Shown here one piece after another: positions 9,868 to 17,143 of a DNA stretch of 64,000 nucleotides. Position 1 is the stretch's first letter; each line of letters begins with the position of its first letter. The stretch spans positions 496,001-560,000 of the forward strand of contig NZ_CP100426.1 in assembly GCF_023151555.2 (NCBI RefSeq). Direction: 5' to 3'. The translations under genes were made by a program, and so were the position numbers. The notes beneath the pieces were generated by a model, which worked only from the letters and a program-made list of their open reading frames with translations, was not told where the DNA came from and did no database searches. The DNA comes from Photobacterium sp. CCB-ST2H9 (lineage in GTDB: Bacteria > Pseudomonadota > Gammaproteobacteria > Enterobacterales > Vibrionaceae).

Positions 9868-10899
9868 ATGAATCCAATTCATGTTTTATTACTTTGTGGT
9901 GGCGGTAGTGCCGAACACGAAGTGTCTTTAGTTTCGGCTAACTTTATTGAACAGAACCTCCAGTCGATTGATGGCATTCGCTATATACGCATTGAAATGA
10001 AGTCTGACGGATGGTTTGACAAAGATAACCAACGCTGGCAATTGAACCTTGATCGCAGCATTCAATCGGATTCTGGCGAAAAGCTGCCTGTGGATTATGT
10101 GATTCCCTGTGTGCATGGGTATCCGGGCGAAACCGGTGACCTTCAGTCTTTACTAGAGCTGGTTGGTCTGCCGTATTTCGGGTGTGGCCCACAGGCAAGT
10201 ACCAACTGTTTTAACAAGATTACCTCAAAATTATGGTTCGATGCGCTTGGCATCCCGAACACGCCATATGTCTTCCTGAGTGAACAGACAGAAGAAGCGT
10301 TCCAAAGTGCGGCAGAAGCACTTGAGCGCTGGGGAAGTGTGTTTGTGAAAGCCGCTTGTCAGGGGTCATCTGTCGGCTGCTACCGCGCGACAGATCAAGC
10401 CAGTTTGAGAGAAGCGATCAAAAATGCATTCACCTTCTCTGATCAGGTTCTGGTTGAAAAAACAATTCGTCCCCGGGAGCTTGAAGTTGCTGCATATCAG
10501 TATGGTGATGAGCTGATCATAACCAAGCCGGGGGAAGTGACTTGTCCGGATGGGAAGTTTTACACTTATGAAGAAAAATACAGTGCAGACAGCCATTCAA
10601 CGACTGTGGTTGAAGCGACGAATATCAGTGAAGAACAGGTTGAGTTAATCAGAGCCTATGCCCGAAAAGCATTTGTGCATCTGAAGTTGGAAGACTTGTC
10701 CCGAATTGACTTCTTCCTGAGTGAAGAGAATGAAATTCTGCTCAATGAAATCAATACTTTTCCCGGAATGACGCCAATTTCCATGTTCCCGCAAATGCTG
10801 GCTCATTATGGTCATCAATTTGCGGACTACCTGGAAAAAGCCATCAGGAAAGGCGCTCAGGAATCTGCTCTGAAATCTGTTCAGCGTTCTGAAGTGTAA
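9868..10899 (+). CDS. ddl: D-alanine--D-alanine ligase
   Basis: Cytoplasmic ATP-grasp ligase that joins two D-alanines for peptidoglycan precursors. The 343 residues include the N-terminal LLLCGGGSAEHEVSL signature, the ATP-grasp core (GSVFVKAACQGSSVGCYR), and the C-terminal metal/D-Ala site ILLNEINTFPGMTP. It is not in the mra/mur division cluster, so it is a stand-alone DdlA-type gene. The ATG follows AAAAGGGATCAAG, a good ribosome site. A strong terminator lies 30 bases after the stop. Confidence 0.93.
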   Translation: MNPIHVLLLCGGGSAEHEVSLVSANFIEQNLQSIDGIRYIRIEMKSDGWFDKDNQRWQLNLDRSIQSDSGEKLPVDYVIPCVHGYPGETGDLQSLLELVGLPYFGCGPQASTNCFNKITSKLWFDALGIPNTPYVFLSEQTEEAFQSAAEALERWGSVFVKAACQGSSVGCYRATDQASLREAIKNAFTFSDQVLVEKTIRPRELEVAAYQYGDELIITKPGEVTCPDGKFYTYEEKYSADSHSTTVVEATNISEEQVELIRAYARKAFVHLKLEDLSRIDFFLSEENEILLNEINTFPGMTPISMFPQMLAHYGHQFADYLEKAIRKGAQESALKSVQRSEV

Positions 10900-10929
10900 T
10901 CCGGACTCCCATGAACCTGCATTGATACG

Positions 10930-10955
10930 AACGCCAGTCAGACTGGCGTTTTTTT
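10930..10955 (+). terminator. Rho-independent terminator after ddl
   Basis: Ten-bp stem AACGCCAGTC / GACTGGCGTT with a single-base centre, followed by seven T residues. Confidence 0.88.
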
Positions 10956-10996
10956 CATGGGCTGTAATACTCACTGAAAGACACCTTAAGCACTGT

Positions 10997-11176
10997 ATGT
11001 TGACGACAAAAGTAAAAGCGGAGCGATTCAGGGCAATGCGCAGGCGCAACTACCGGGCCAGTTTAAAGTTAGAGGGGTTTGAGTTGGATGCGCTGTCTGT
11101 GACAGAACAAGCATCAGAGGTTACGCTGACTGAAGAAGCGTTGATCGCGAAGCTGAAAAAAGCCTATGCGAGATAA
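10997..11176 (+). CDS. yhfG: YhfG-family antitoxin of a Fic toxin
   Basis: Small (59-residue) basic protein matching the YhfG family, class I inhibitors of Fic AMP-transferases. It keeps the family core RRRNYRASLKLEGFEL, and SLKLEG (residues 22-27) fits the inhibitory (S/T)xxxE(G/N) motif whose Glu blocks ATP binding in the partner Fic. The ATG at 10997 was chosen by family length; a longer in-frame extension would run into the ddl terminator. It overlaps the fic start by 11 bases, as in enteric yhfG-fic pairs. Confidence 0.85.
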   Translation: MLTTKVKAERFRAMRRRNYRASLKLEGFELDALSVTEQASEVTLTEEALIAKLKKAYAR

Positions 11177-11795
11177 GTATGGCGTTCAGCAGGATCCGGA
11201 TTGTTATCCTGATTCTGTTGTGCTGATTAATTTGCTGAATATAGAAGATGAAGATGAACTGGCGCGTGCGGAGCGCGATTTTACCCGTGTGCGTGCAGAA
11301 CATTTTGAGCCTGAATTCGGCTGTTTCCAACTGTCCTACCTGAAAAAAATTCACTTCATCCTTTTTCAGGATCTTTATGCATGGGCGGGACAGATTCGCC
11401 GTGTAGACATCACGAAAGGACAAACGCGGTTTTGTCACGCGAACAACATTGCAAGAGAAGCTGAACGTCTTTTTGATGCCTTGGCGGAAGAAGATTATCT
11501 TTGCCATCTGAATTTCGATGATTTTATTCGCCGGACAGCTCACTATTACTGTGAACTGAATGTGATCCATCCCTTCCGTGAGGGAAATGGCAGAGTTCAG
11601 CGCATTTTCTTTGAAATTCTGGCCTTAAATGCCGGCTATGAGATTTGTTGGGAAGGCATTAACCTGAAAGAGTGGGTGGAAGCGAATCAGGCTGGTTATT
11701 TTGGTGATCTGAAGCCGCTTGAAAGATTGTTCGAGCGTATCACTCAGCCAGTTCAGGACCTTGCGCAGCCACAGTGGACTTCCGGACCAAGCTGA
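11166..11795 (+). CDS. fic: Fic-domain protein adenylyltransferase
   Basis: Fic AMP-transferase, 209 residues. The catalytic motif HPFREGNGRVQR (His135) fits HxFx(D/E)GNGRxxR completely, so the enzyme looks intact. The flap region ITKGQTRFCHANNI is present. It overlaps yhfG by 11 bases and should be translationally coupled to it, which ties toxin synthesis to antitoxin synthesis. In E. coli this pair has an unclear housekeeping role; in Bartonella VbhT/VbhA the homologous pair is a toxin-antitoxin. Confidence 0.92.
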   Translation: MRDKYGVQQDPDCYPDSVVLINLLNIEDEDELARAERDFTRVRAEHFEPEFGCFQLSYLKKIHFILFQDLYAWAGQIRRVDITKGQTRFCHANNIAREAERLFDALAEEDYLCHLNFDDFIRRTAHYYCELNVIHPFREGNGRVQRIFFEILALNAGYEICWEGINLKEWVEANQAGYFGDLKPLERLFERITQPVQDLAQPQWTSGPS

Positions 11796-11815
11796 CTGAG
11801 CGTATTTTCAATACA

Positions 11816-12784
11816 TCACTTTTCCCAAGGCTTATTTTTTACATATTTTGCGATTTCAGTATCGTGCTTATCTTTGTTCCCAGCATACTGCGCCGGCATT
11901 GCCGGGCTCTTCCAACGTCCTTGTGCCTGAATATCATGAATTGATACACCGGCATCAGATAAATCTTTCACGGCCCCGACACGAGGCGACTGGCCAGAAA
12001 ATATGGTGTCGTGGCTGACGCCCAGTTCATCTCCGGCACGTCTGAATACGCGGTAAATTGAGGAATGGTCTAGCGGCTGATCGCCAATATTTCCGTGACG
12101 ATCGATACGCCGGAAGACGTTTCCGGCTTCAATGATTCCGATGGTTAACCAACGTTGAAGCGCTTGAGAGGCGAGTGTGCTCAAGGCAATGGCGTGTTCT
12201 TTTACATTCAGGGTAATTAAGCCGGATGGGGCGATGTCCAGATGATCTACCGTCAACGCTGCCAGTTCACTCCGTTTCAGCATGGCTTCAAACATGATGG
12301 ACCAAATCGCGAAATCACGGACATCTTTCGGTTTGGTTGCGAGTGAGAAATTCTCGGCAAGCCGCTGCAGATGGTCGTCCCGAAAAGCGGCTGCATTCTT
12401 ATAGTCATCTTGTTTTTCGAGCCTGTACTTGTTCAGTACCAGGCGAACTTCAGTATGCCGGCAAGGGTCTGGGAGCGCGTGGCAACGATGAACCAATCCA
12501 ATAGTGACGATGTAACGTTTCAAACTGGCCAGTTTTCGTTTCTGTGCCATGCGGTCTATGAATTCATGAACAATTTTGACGGTGGCTGGTAAGGGAGATG
12601 CGTGCCTCTCCAGGCAAAAGCTCAGGAAATGGTTCCAATCGTTCTTGAATGCAAGCAAAGTATTCGCTGAATACTGCTGATGAGTCAGAACTTTCCACAC
12701 CTCAACATCTTCTATCGGTAAAGAGAAAGTTTGAATACTGCGCTGTTTTTCAGATTCGTTGGTTACCACAGGAATTTTTTTCAT
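11816..12784 (-). CDS. Cre-like tyrosine recombinase with His-to-Gln change
   Basis: Tyrosine site-specific recombinase, 322 residues. There is an N-terminal SAM-like arm-binding domain (about 30-115). The catalytic domain contains LKRSELAALTVDHL (first Arg), then SPRVGAVKDLSDAGVS (second Arg), GRWKSP (Trp position) and a Tyr in AQYAGN near the C-terminus. The C-terminal part resembles Cre closely, but the position of Cre His289 is Gln (GQSPR instead of HSAR). No prophage genes flank it, so it is probably a stand-alone chromosomal recombinase. Function is unknown. Confidence 0.82.
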   Translation of the reverse strand: MKKIPVVTNESEKQRSIQTFSLPIEDVEVWKVLTHQQYSANTLLAFKNDWNHFLSFCLERHASPLPATVKIVHEFIDRMAQKRKLASLKRYIVTIGLVHRCHALPDPCRHTEVRLVLNKYRLEKQDDYKNAAAFRDDHLQRLAENFSLATKPKDVRDFAIWSIMFEAMLKRSELAALTVDHLDIAPSGLITLNVKEHAIALSTLASQALQRWLTIGIIEAGNVFRRIDRHGNIGDQPLDHSSIYRVFRRAGDELGVSHDTIFSGQSPRVGAVKDLSDAGVSIHDIQAQGRWKSPAMPAQYAGNKDKHDTEIAKYVKNKPWEK

Positions 12785-12892
12785 TCTGGCGCACTATAAC
12801 TAAACGTTGAGAATAAAATTACTATAGACAATACCAACCTGGAATCAAGTCGGTAAGTTAAAATTTTTATCAGCGAATCAAATGGTAGGGGG

Positions 12893-13411
12893 TTAATCGT
12901 CTTCGTCAGATTTCTCAACATCGACCAGATAGTCGCCCATTAACCAATTTCTGCCAATCAGTAATTTATATTCCAGCTTACTGCGGTTTCTTAAGTTCAC
13001 GGATACGCGTTTATGTTCACCATTCCAGCTTAAATCCATTTTGACCGCGTAACGACGTTCAACGCCCTGCGCGTTCCTGATTTTACTGACTTTGACGATC
13101 TTCCCTTTGTAGGTTGCTTTTTCGCCTTTTTCATTCTCAGTGGTGAATTCGACCATGCTGCCAAGGTTTTCTCGCATGTCATCACTTTTTTCACCTAGTA
13201 CCCGAATGTTGGAAGCATTGATTGATGTTGTATTGGCGCCAGTATCAATACGAGCAAGGAACTCCATGTCCAAATCAGGAATCTTGATGGTTTCAACTTG
13301 CCCGACGATAGATTTCTTTTCCTGAGGTCTGCTTTTTCCTTCTTCAGCCAGAGAGAAAGGGCTGCTCAAAGTACATACAATTAACATGAGTGGAATCAAT
13401 GCTTTATTCAC
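12893..13411 (-). CDS. Retropepsin-like 'RimK-associated ATP-dependent zinc protease' family protein, exported
   Basis: Member of the family annotated as ATP-dependent zinc protease, whose fold is an aspartic retropepsin. RIDTGANTTS supplies the DTG catalytic motif, and YKLLIGRNWLMGDYLVDV is the conserved C-terminus. A signal peptide is present (ALIPLMLIVCTLSSPFSLA), so it acts in the periplasm. The start is a GTG at 13411 because GGAGG stands 4 bases upstream; an upstream ATG in frame has no ribosome site. Length is 172 residues. Confidence 0.82.
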   Translation of the reverse strand: MNKALIPLMLIVCTLSSPFSLAEEGKSRPQEKKSIVGQVETIKIPDLDMEFLARIDTGANTTSINASNIRVLGEKSDDMRENLGSMVEFTTENEKGEKATYKGKIVKVSKIRNAQGVERRYAVKMDLSWNGEHKRVSVNLRNRSKLEYKLLIGRNWLMGDYLVDVEKSDEDD

Positions 13412-13518
13412 AAAACCTCCAGAGAACACATGATCACATCTATGGGTACTATAGACATAAGCAGTCATGCTTAGTTCAGCTCAATGTTAAAGAGATAACT
13501 CAGTAAGCATAGATTCAG

Positions 13519-14130
13519 TTAACTTATCTTTAGTCTCAAAGCTGAGCGGATTTCTTGGTAACAACTCGGGGTTGCTGAAAAATGAATCGCGTTGATCCCC
13601 AGTTCTCTGGCAGCCAGAACATTCGGTTCATTATCATCGATAAAATACGTCTCTTCCGGTATTAAGTCGTATCGATTCATAAGAAGCTGAAATATCTCAG
13701 GTTCCGGCTTTAAAAGAAGCTCTCTTGCAGACAGCAGCCCGCCATCAAACAAAGTTGAAAGGTCATGCTTTTCGTTCAGAGTTTCGAAGAAAGCTGTGCT
13801 CATATTACTGAGAAAATAAAGGTGAAACTCTTGCTCAATGAGCTCATCAAGTAATGTTTTGGATGCCTGGATAAGTCTCAGGCTGCTCTGGATATGATCA
13901 ATAAAATCTTCCATTCGAGCTTCCGGAAAGCCAGTTCGGGCTGCAAACTTAGGTATGACTTCTGCCATCAGCATTGTTCCGCGATCCAATGCGAGCCAAT
14001 CGGGATGTTGCAACACATTCTTGAGCAAAACTTCCTGCTCATAGTGAGAGTGAGTGAAGGTTTCGACCACTCTGTGTGGATTCCATTCGAACAGCACGCC
14101 ACCAAAGTCAAAGATTACGTTACGAATCAT
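13519..14130 (-). CDS. HAD-superfamily hydrolase (YihX-like phosphatase)
   Basis: Cytoplasmic HAD phosphatase, 203 residues. Motif I is NVIFDFGGVLFEW, motif II FLSNMS, motif III the Lys in LLKPEPEIF, and motif IV TYFIDDNEPN. The FGGV form of motif I is typical of the YihX (alpha-D-glucose-1-phosphate phosphatase) branch. The ATG of MIRNVIF is preceded by GGAAAC; a longer upstream frame lacks support. Divergent from yciH. Confidence 0.85.
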   Translation of the reverse strand: MIRNVIFDFGGVLFEWNPHRVVETFTHSHYEQEVLLKNVLQHPDWLALDRGTMLMAEVIPKFAARTGFPEARMEDFIDHIQSSLRLIQASKTLLDELIEQEFHLYFLSNMSTAFFETLNEKHDLSTLFDGGLLSARELLLKPEPEIFQLLMNRYDLIPEETYFIDDNEPNVLAARELGINAIHFSATPSCYQEIRSALRLKIS

Positions 14131-14249
14131 ATGAGTTTCCGTTAGAAGCCTATTTATTGATATTATTCGGGCTGGCACCGGTCGCAAACATCTGTATTCA
14201 ACCTGATGACCGGGTCACATTTTTCAAGCAGTTATTGGGATCGAGTTCA

Positions 14250-14573
14250 ATGAGTGACAACAGCCGATTAGTTTTTTCTACCGAAACAGGCCGAATCAAA
14301 GAAGAAAAAGCAGCACCTGAGCGCCCGAAAGGAGACGGTGTTGTTCGTATTCAGCGCCAGACAAAGGGAAGGAAAGGGAAGGGTGTTTGCATCGTTACCG
14401 GGTTGGATATGAATGACACAGAACTGAAGCTTCTGGCGGCCGAACTGAAAAAGGTCTGCGGCTGCGGCGGCGCAGTGAAAGACGGAACGATTGAAATTCA
14501 GGGAGATAAACGCGATTTGTTAAAAGCGACCCTGGAGAAAAAAGGACATACCGTTAAACTTGCCGGCGGTTAA
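14250..14573 (+). CDS. yciH: YciH, eIF1/SUI1-like translation factor homologue
   Basis: Bacterial SUI1 (eIF1-like) protein, 107 residues. The SUI1 domain covers about residues 30-107 and includes RKGKGVCIVTGLDM, CGCGGAVKDGTIEIQGD and a C-terminal KKGHTVKLAGG. E. coli YciH (108 residues) is said to inhibit translation under stress. The ATG of MSDNSRLVFSTETG was chosen by family length; the frame upstream is open but overlaps the divergent HAD gene. Confidence 0.92.
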   Translation: MSDNSRLVFSTETGRIKEEKAAPERPKGDGVVRIQRQTKGRKGKGVCIVTGLDMNDTELKLLAAELKKVCGCGGAVKDGTIEIQGDKRDLLKATLEKKGHTVKLAGG

Positions 14574-14733
14574 TGCCTGAGTGAGATTGTGTTTTTGCTG
14601 GGACACTAAGTTTTCATATTTCGTTTGGGTTCAGATGTTGAATTTGTCTGCTTTTCATGGCGGAAAGGTAGAGTTCTCGCTGAACCTGACTAATCTCTAA
14701 TGGGTTGAAGACACTTCACTGCGGGAGATAACA

Positions 14734-15420
14734 ATGAAAATTCTGATGGTGCTGACATCACATGATCAACTTGGAGAGACTGGGCACAAAACGGGTTTTT
14801 GGCTGGAAGAGTTTGCATCTCCTTATTACGTTTTTAAAGATGCGGGAGCCATATTGACGCTGGCATCTCCAAACGGTGGACAGCCGCCGATCGATCCTAA
14901 AAGTAACCAGCCGGATGCGCAGACAGATGCTACTCGCCGTTTTGAACGGGACGAGGATGCGAAGCAATGTTTGGCAAATACATTGAGATTAAACCAAGTG
15001 AATGCTGAGGATTTTGATGCCATTTTCTATCCGGGAGGGCACGGACCGCTTTGGGACTTGGCAGAAGATCCTGCTTCAATCGCCTTAATTGAAGCTTTTA
15101 TTTCTCAGGGAAAGCCTGTTGGTGCTGTTTGCCACGCGCCAGCCGTTTTCCGCCATACTCAGTCTGAAAGCGGTAACTCTCTGGTTTCTGGTCGTAAAGT
15201 CACTGGTTTTTCTAATTCTGAAGAATCTGCTGTAGGACTCACGGAGGTCGTTCCATTCCTTGTTGAAGACATGCTCAAAGCAAATGGCGGTCATTATCAA
15301 AAATCTGAAGATTGGCAAAGTCATGTTGAAATTGATGGCTTGTTGGTTACAGGACAAAACCCGGCATCTTCTGATGCTTGTGCAGTAGCTTTAATGATTT
15401 TACTGAAATCAGGTCATTGA
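14734..15420 (+). CDS. DJ-1/PfpI-family (class I glutamine amidotransferase-like) protein
   Basis: DJ-1/PfpI superfamily protein, 228 residues. The nucleophile elbow is AVCHAPAVF (Cys near residue 133). The GHGPLWDLAED region is typical of the Hsp31/YhbO-like 'type 1 glutamine amidotransferase domain' group, which includes glyoxalase III, chaperone and deglycase activities. GGAG lies just upstream of the ATG. It appears monocistronic. Confidence 0.87.
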   Translation: MKILMVLTSHDQLGETGHKTGFWLEEFASPYYVFKDAGAILTLASPNGGQPPIDPKSNQPDAQTDATRRFERDEDAKQCLANTLRLNQVNAEDFDAIFYPGGHGPLWDLAEDPASIALIEAFISQGKPVGAVCHAPAVFRHTQSESGNSLVSGRKVTGFSNSEESAVGLTEVVPFLVEDMLKANGGHYQKSEDWQSHVEIDGLLVTGQNPASSDACAVALMILLKSGH

Positions 15421-15543
15421 TGGTTTTGAATAGGTCATTCATATGAGATTGAAGTACCAGGCAAACTGACATTTGCAGCAGAACTAAAATCAAAGTGTGA
15501 ATTACCTATTTTATGGTAAATCAGCGTTATGGTTAAATTGATG

Positions 15544-15569
15544 AGCCTCGAAATTCGGGGCTTTTTTAT
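15544..15569 (+). terminator. Rho-independent terminator
   Basis: Stem AGCCTCGA / TTCGGGGCT (one G-T pair) and a run of T's. It lies 124 bases past the DJ-1-like gene and ahead of the next lipoprotein gene. Confidence 0.75.
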
Positions 15570-15659
15570 ATCAAAAATATGAACATTTAGCTTTGAACAC
15601 TGTTTTATTTGATTATAATGGCCGCGTATTTGTGTTGATATGCAAAATGGAGAATACGC

Positions 15660-16397
15660 ATGAAAAGGTATATTGCTGCAAGCATTCTATCAACTTTGAT
15701 TCTGACTGCTTGTGGGGGAGGTGGCAGTAGCGAGGAGTCATCTGCGACATCTAAATCAGGAACATTTAACTATGATGGGATTTACGTTCATCCGACAAAT
15801 TTTTCCCTGATGATGGTTGATTCTAAGCGATCGGATACAAACATTATCATCAACGATTTTGATGAGGATACTTATGGGATTATTCTTTCTGAATCTGCAA
15901 AGACAATCAATAATACAATGATAACAACAGGTTATTATTTTGTGTCATTATTTGATGGCTCGGATATAAACCACTTATCAGATATTGAGATGAAAGCCAC
16001 ATTTAACAATTCATCGGTCACTTGGAAATCTCCTTACTCTCCTGCAAATGATGAAAGTGATGCGGTTGTTTACACAATGCAGAAAGCAGATGATTCATTA
16101 ACTTTAGCTGAAATTGTCGGAACGCATACAAATCCAACAGATGGGAGCACCTGGACGATTAACGCGGATGGTTCTTTTATTGTGAACGATTCCTGCACTA
16201 TTTCCGGCAATATTACGAGAATCAACAGCTATTTCTCGGTGACTAACGTAGAAGCTACGCAATGCGCTGATCCTGCTTTGAATGGCACTTACAACGATGG
16301 CGTCTTGCTAACGGTTCCACATGATGGTCAGACTTATATTGTCGGTACCATGCTCAGAAATTTTTCTATACTGGGGGGATTTGCTCCAATTAACTAA
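15660..16397 (+). CDS. Hypothetical lipoprotein
   Basis: A 245-residue lipoprotein with no recognised domain. The lipobox is LILTAC at about residues 13-18, followed by a glycine/serine linker (GGGGSSEESSATS). The rest is beta-rich, with Asn/Thr/Ser-rich sequence and two Cys (DSCTISGN, EATQCADP) that could form a disulphide. The ATG is preceded by GGAGAATACGC. It is the last chromosomal gene before the left dif site, and its terminator lies 6 bases after the stop. Confidence 0.75.
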   Translation: MKRYIAASILSTLILTACGGGGSSEESSATSKSGTFNYDGIYVHPTNFSLMMVDSKRSDTNIIINDFDEDTYGIILSESAKTINNTMITTGYYFVSLFDGSDINHLSDIEMKATFNNSSVTWKSPYSPANDESDAVVYTMQKADDSLTLAEIVGTHTNPTDGSTWTINADGSFIVNDSCTISGNITRINSYFSVTNVEATQCADPALNGTYNDGVLLTVPHDGQTYIVGTMLRNFSILGGFAPIN

Positions 16398-16403
16398 TTC
16401 ATC

Positions 16404-16424
16404 AAGCCGGGTATCCCCCGGCTT
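16404..16424 (+). terminator. Terminator just left of dif
   Basis: Stem AAGCCGGG / CCCGGCTT, loop of 5 bases, then TATCAG. The T-tract is weak but the position after a stop codon fits. Confidence 0.7.
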
Positions 16425-16456
16425 TATCAGTGTTATTCTCATTCTGGTAACACATA

Positions 16457-16484
16457 ATTTAACATAATGTACATAATGCGTACT
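16457..16484 (-). other. dif: dif site (XerC/XerD), left end of island
   Basis: On the minus strand there is an 11-bp XerC arm AGTACGCATTA, a 6-bp centre TGTACA and an 11-bp XerD arm TTATGTTAAAT. As recalled, V. cholerae dif1 is AGTGCGCATTA, TGTATG, TTATGTTAAAT. The XerD arm is identical and the XerC arm differs by one base. The 28-bp geometry is canonical, so this is probably the functional dif. It overlaps the last codons and stop of the HTH gene. Confidence 0.9.
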
Positions 16485-16815
16485 TGAGGGTTGAGGAATT
16501 GAGGGCTAAGAATCCAGTCATACCAAGGACTAAGCCCTCAAAGCCTTGGCTTCTTAACTTTGCCGTGATGTCCAGCCAGATACGTTGAGCTTTGTAATCT
16601 TTGGCACGCTCAGCCGCTAAAAAGATTAAAACCTCATGCGGGTCAATGTTTGCAGCTTCAGCAAGAAAAATCGCTTCTTTATCAGATAGATAGCGTTTTC
16701 CATTGCGCATTTCAGAAATTCGCTGCTGAGGAATACCCAAATCAGCCGCAATTTGCTTATCTTGCACATAGTTTTTAGCTGTTTTGTAGCTATCTAACAG
16801 TTTTATTTGATACAT
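16459..16815 (-). CDS. Phage HTH regulator (DUF3693-like), candidate repressor
   Basis: A 118-residue protein with an N-terminal helix-turn-helix (KQIAADLGIPQQRISEMRNG at about 19-38), then YLSDKEAIFLAEAANIDPHEVL. This resembles DUF3693 proteins of Vibrio filamentous phages. It is divergent from the replication genes, the position of RstR in CTX phage, so a repressor role is likely. Its ATG follows AGGAGAAAAATC. The last residues (YALCTLC and stop) are encoded by the dif site itself, so the C-terminus is made or altered on integration. Confidence 0.78.
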   Translation of the reverse strand: MYQIKLLDSYKTAKNYVQDKQIAADLGIPQQRISEMRNGKRYLSDKEAIFLAEAANIDPHEVLIFLAAERAKDYKAQRIWLDITAKLRSQGFEGLVLGMTGFLALNSSTLKYALCTLC

Positions 16816-16873
16816 GATTTTTCTCCTCTTGTTCGCATTCTAGCCGTTTAATCACGCTAGATCGTGTCTTGCG

Positions 16874-16926
16874 AACACGGATTTCCGTGTTTACGATAAC
16901 GACCAATCGTGATTTATACGTGATTT
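16874..16926. promoter_or_regulatory. Candidate operators in the repressor/Rep divergent region
   Basis: An inverted repeat AACACGG / CCGTGTT with a 4-base centre lies at 16874-16891. A direct repeat CGTGATTT occurs at 16908 and again at 16919, spaced 11 bp, one helical turn. A looser CACG...CGTG pair lies just before. These are candidate binding sites for the divergent HTH protein. No LexA box (CTG-N10-CAG) was seen here. Confidence 0.5.
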
Positions 16927-16933
16927 GTTGCTC

Positions 16934-17143
16934 ATGACTCAGCCCCTGTATTACGAACAAAACGCCGACGGCTCTGGTTTCGCCTTCCTTGGTAGCGAGC
17001 CTGAGTATTTTCGTTCGCTGGCTGAATTGCATCAAATCGGCGCTGAATTTTTTCCTCAGGGTTATGAGCTGTATCTCGTTACTGCTGAGAACTGGCAAGA
17101 ACTGTATGACTTGGGAGTCTTCGACAATGAAAACGATTATTGA
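16934..17143 (+). CDS. Small phage protein upstream of Rep
   Basis: A 69-residue acidic, aromatic-rich protein (MTQPLYYEQNADGSGFAFLG at the start) with no recognised domain. It is the first rightward gene of the phage and overlaps the Rep start by 17 bases, which suggests coupled translation. The ATG at 16934 is preferred to a TTG nine bases upstream; neither has a clear ribosome site. It could be an accessory replication or regulatory protein. Confidence 0.55.
   Translation: MTQPLYYEQNADGSGFAFLGSEPEYFRSLAELHQIGAEFFPQGYELYLVTAENWQELYDLGVFDNENDY

Noticed and set aside
11816..12784. The tyrosine recombinase as integrase of the filamentous phage island
   Set aside because: It lies outside the dif-bounded element among housekeeping genes. 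Elements of this type use host XerC/XerD, and the dif-like ends explain integration without it.
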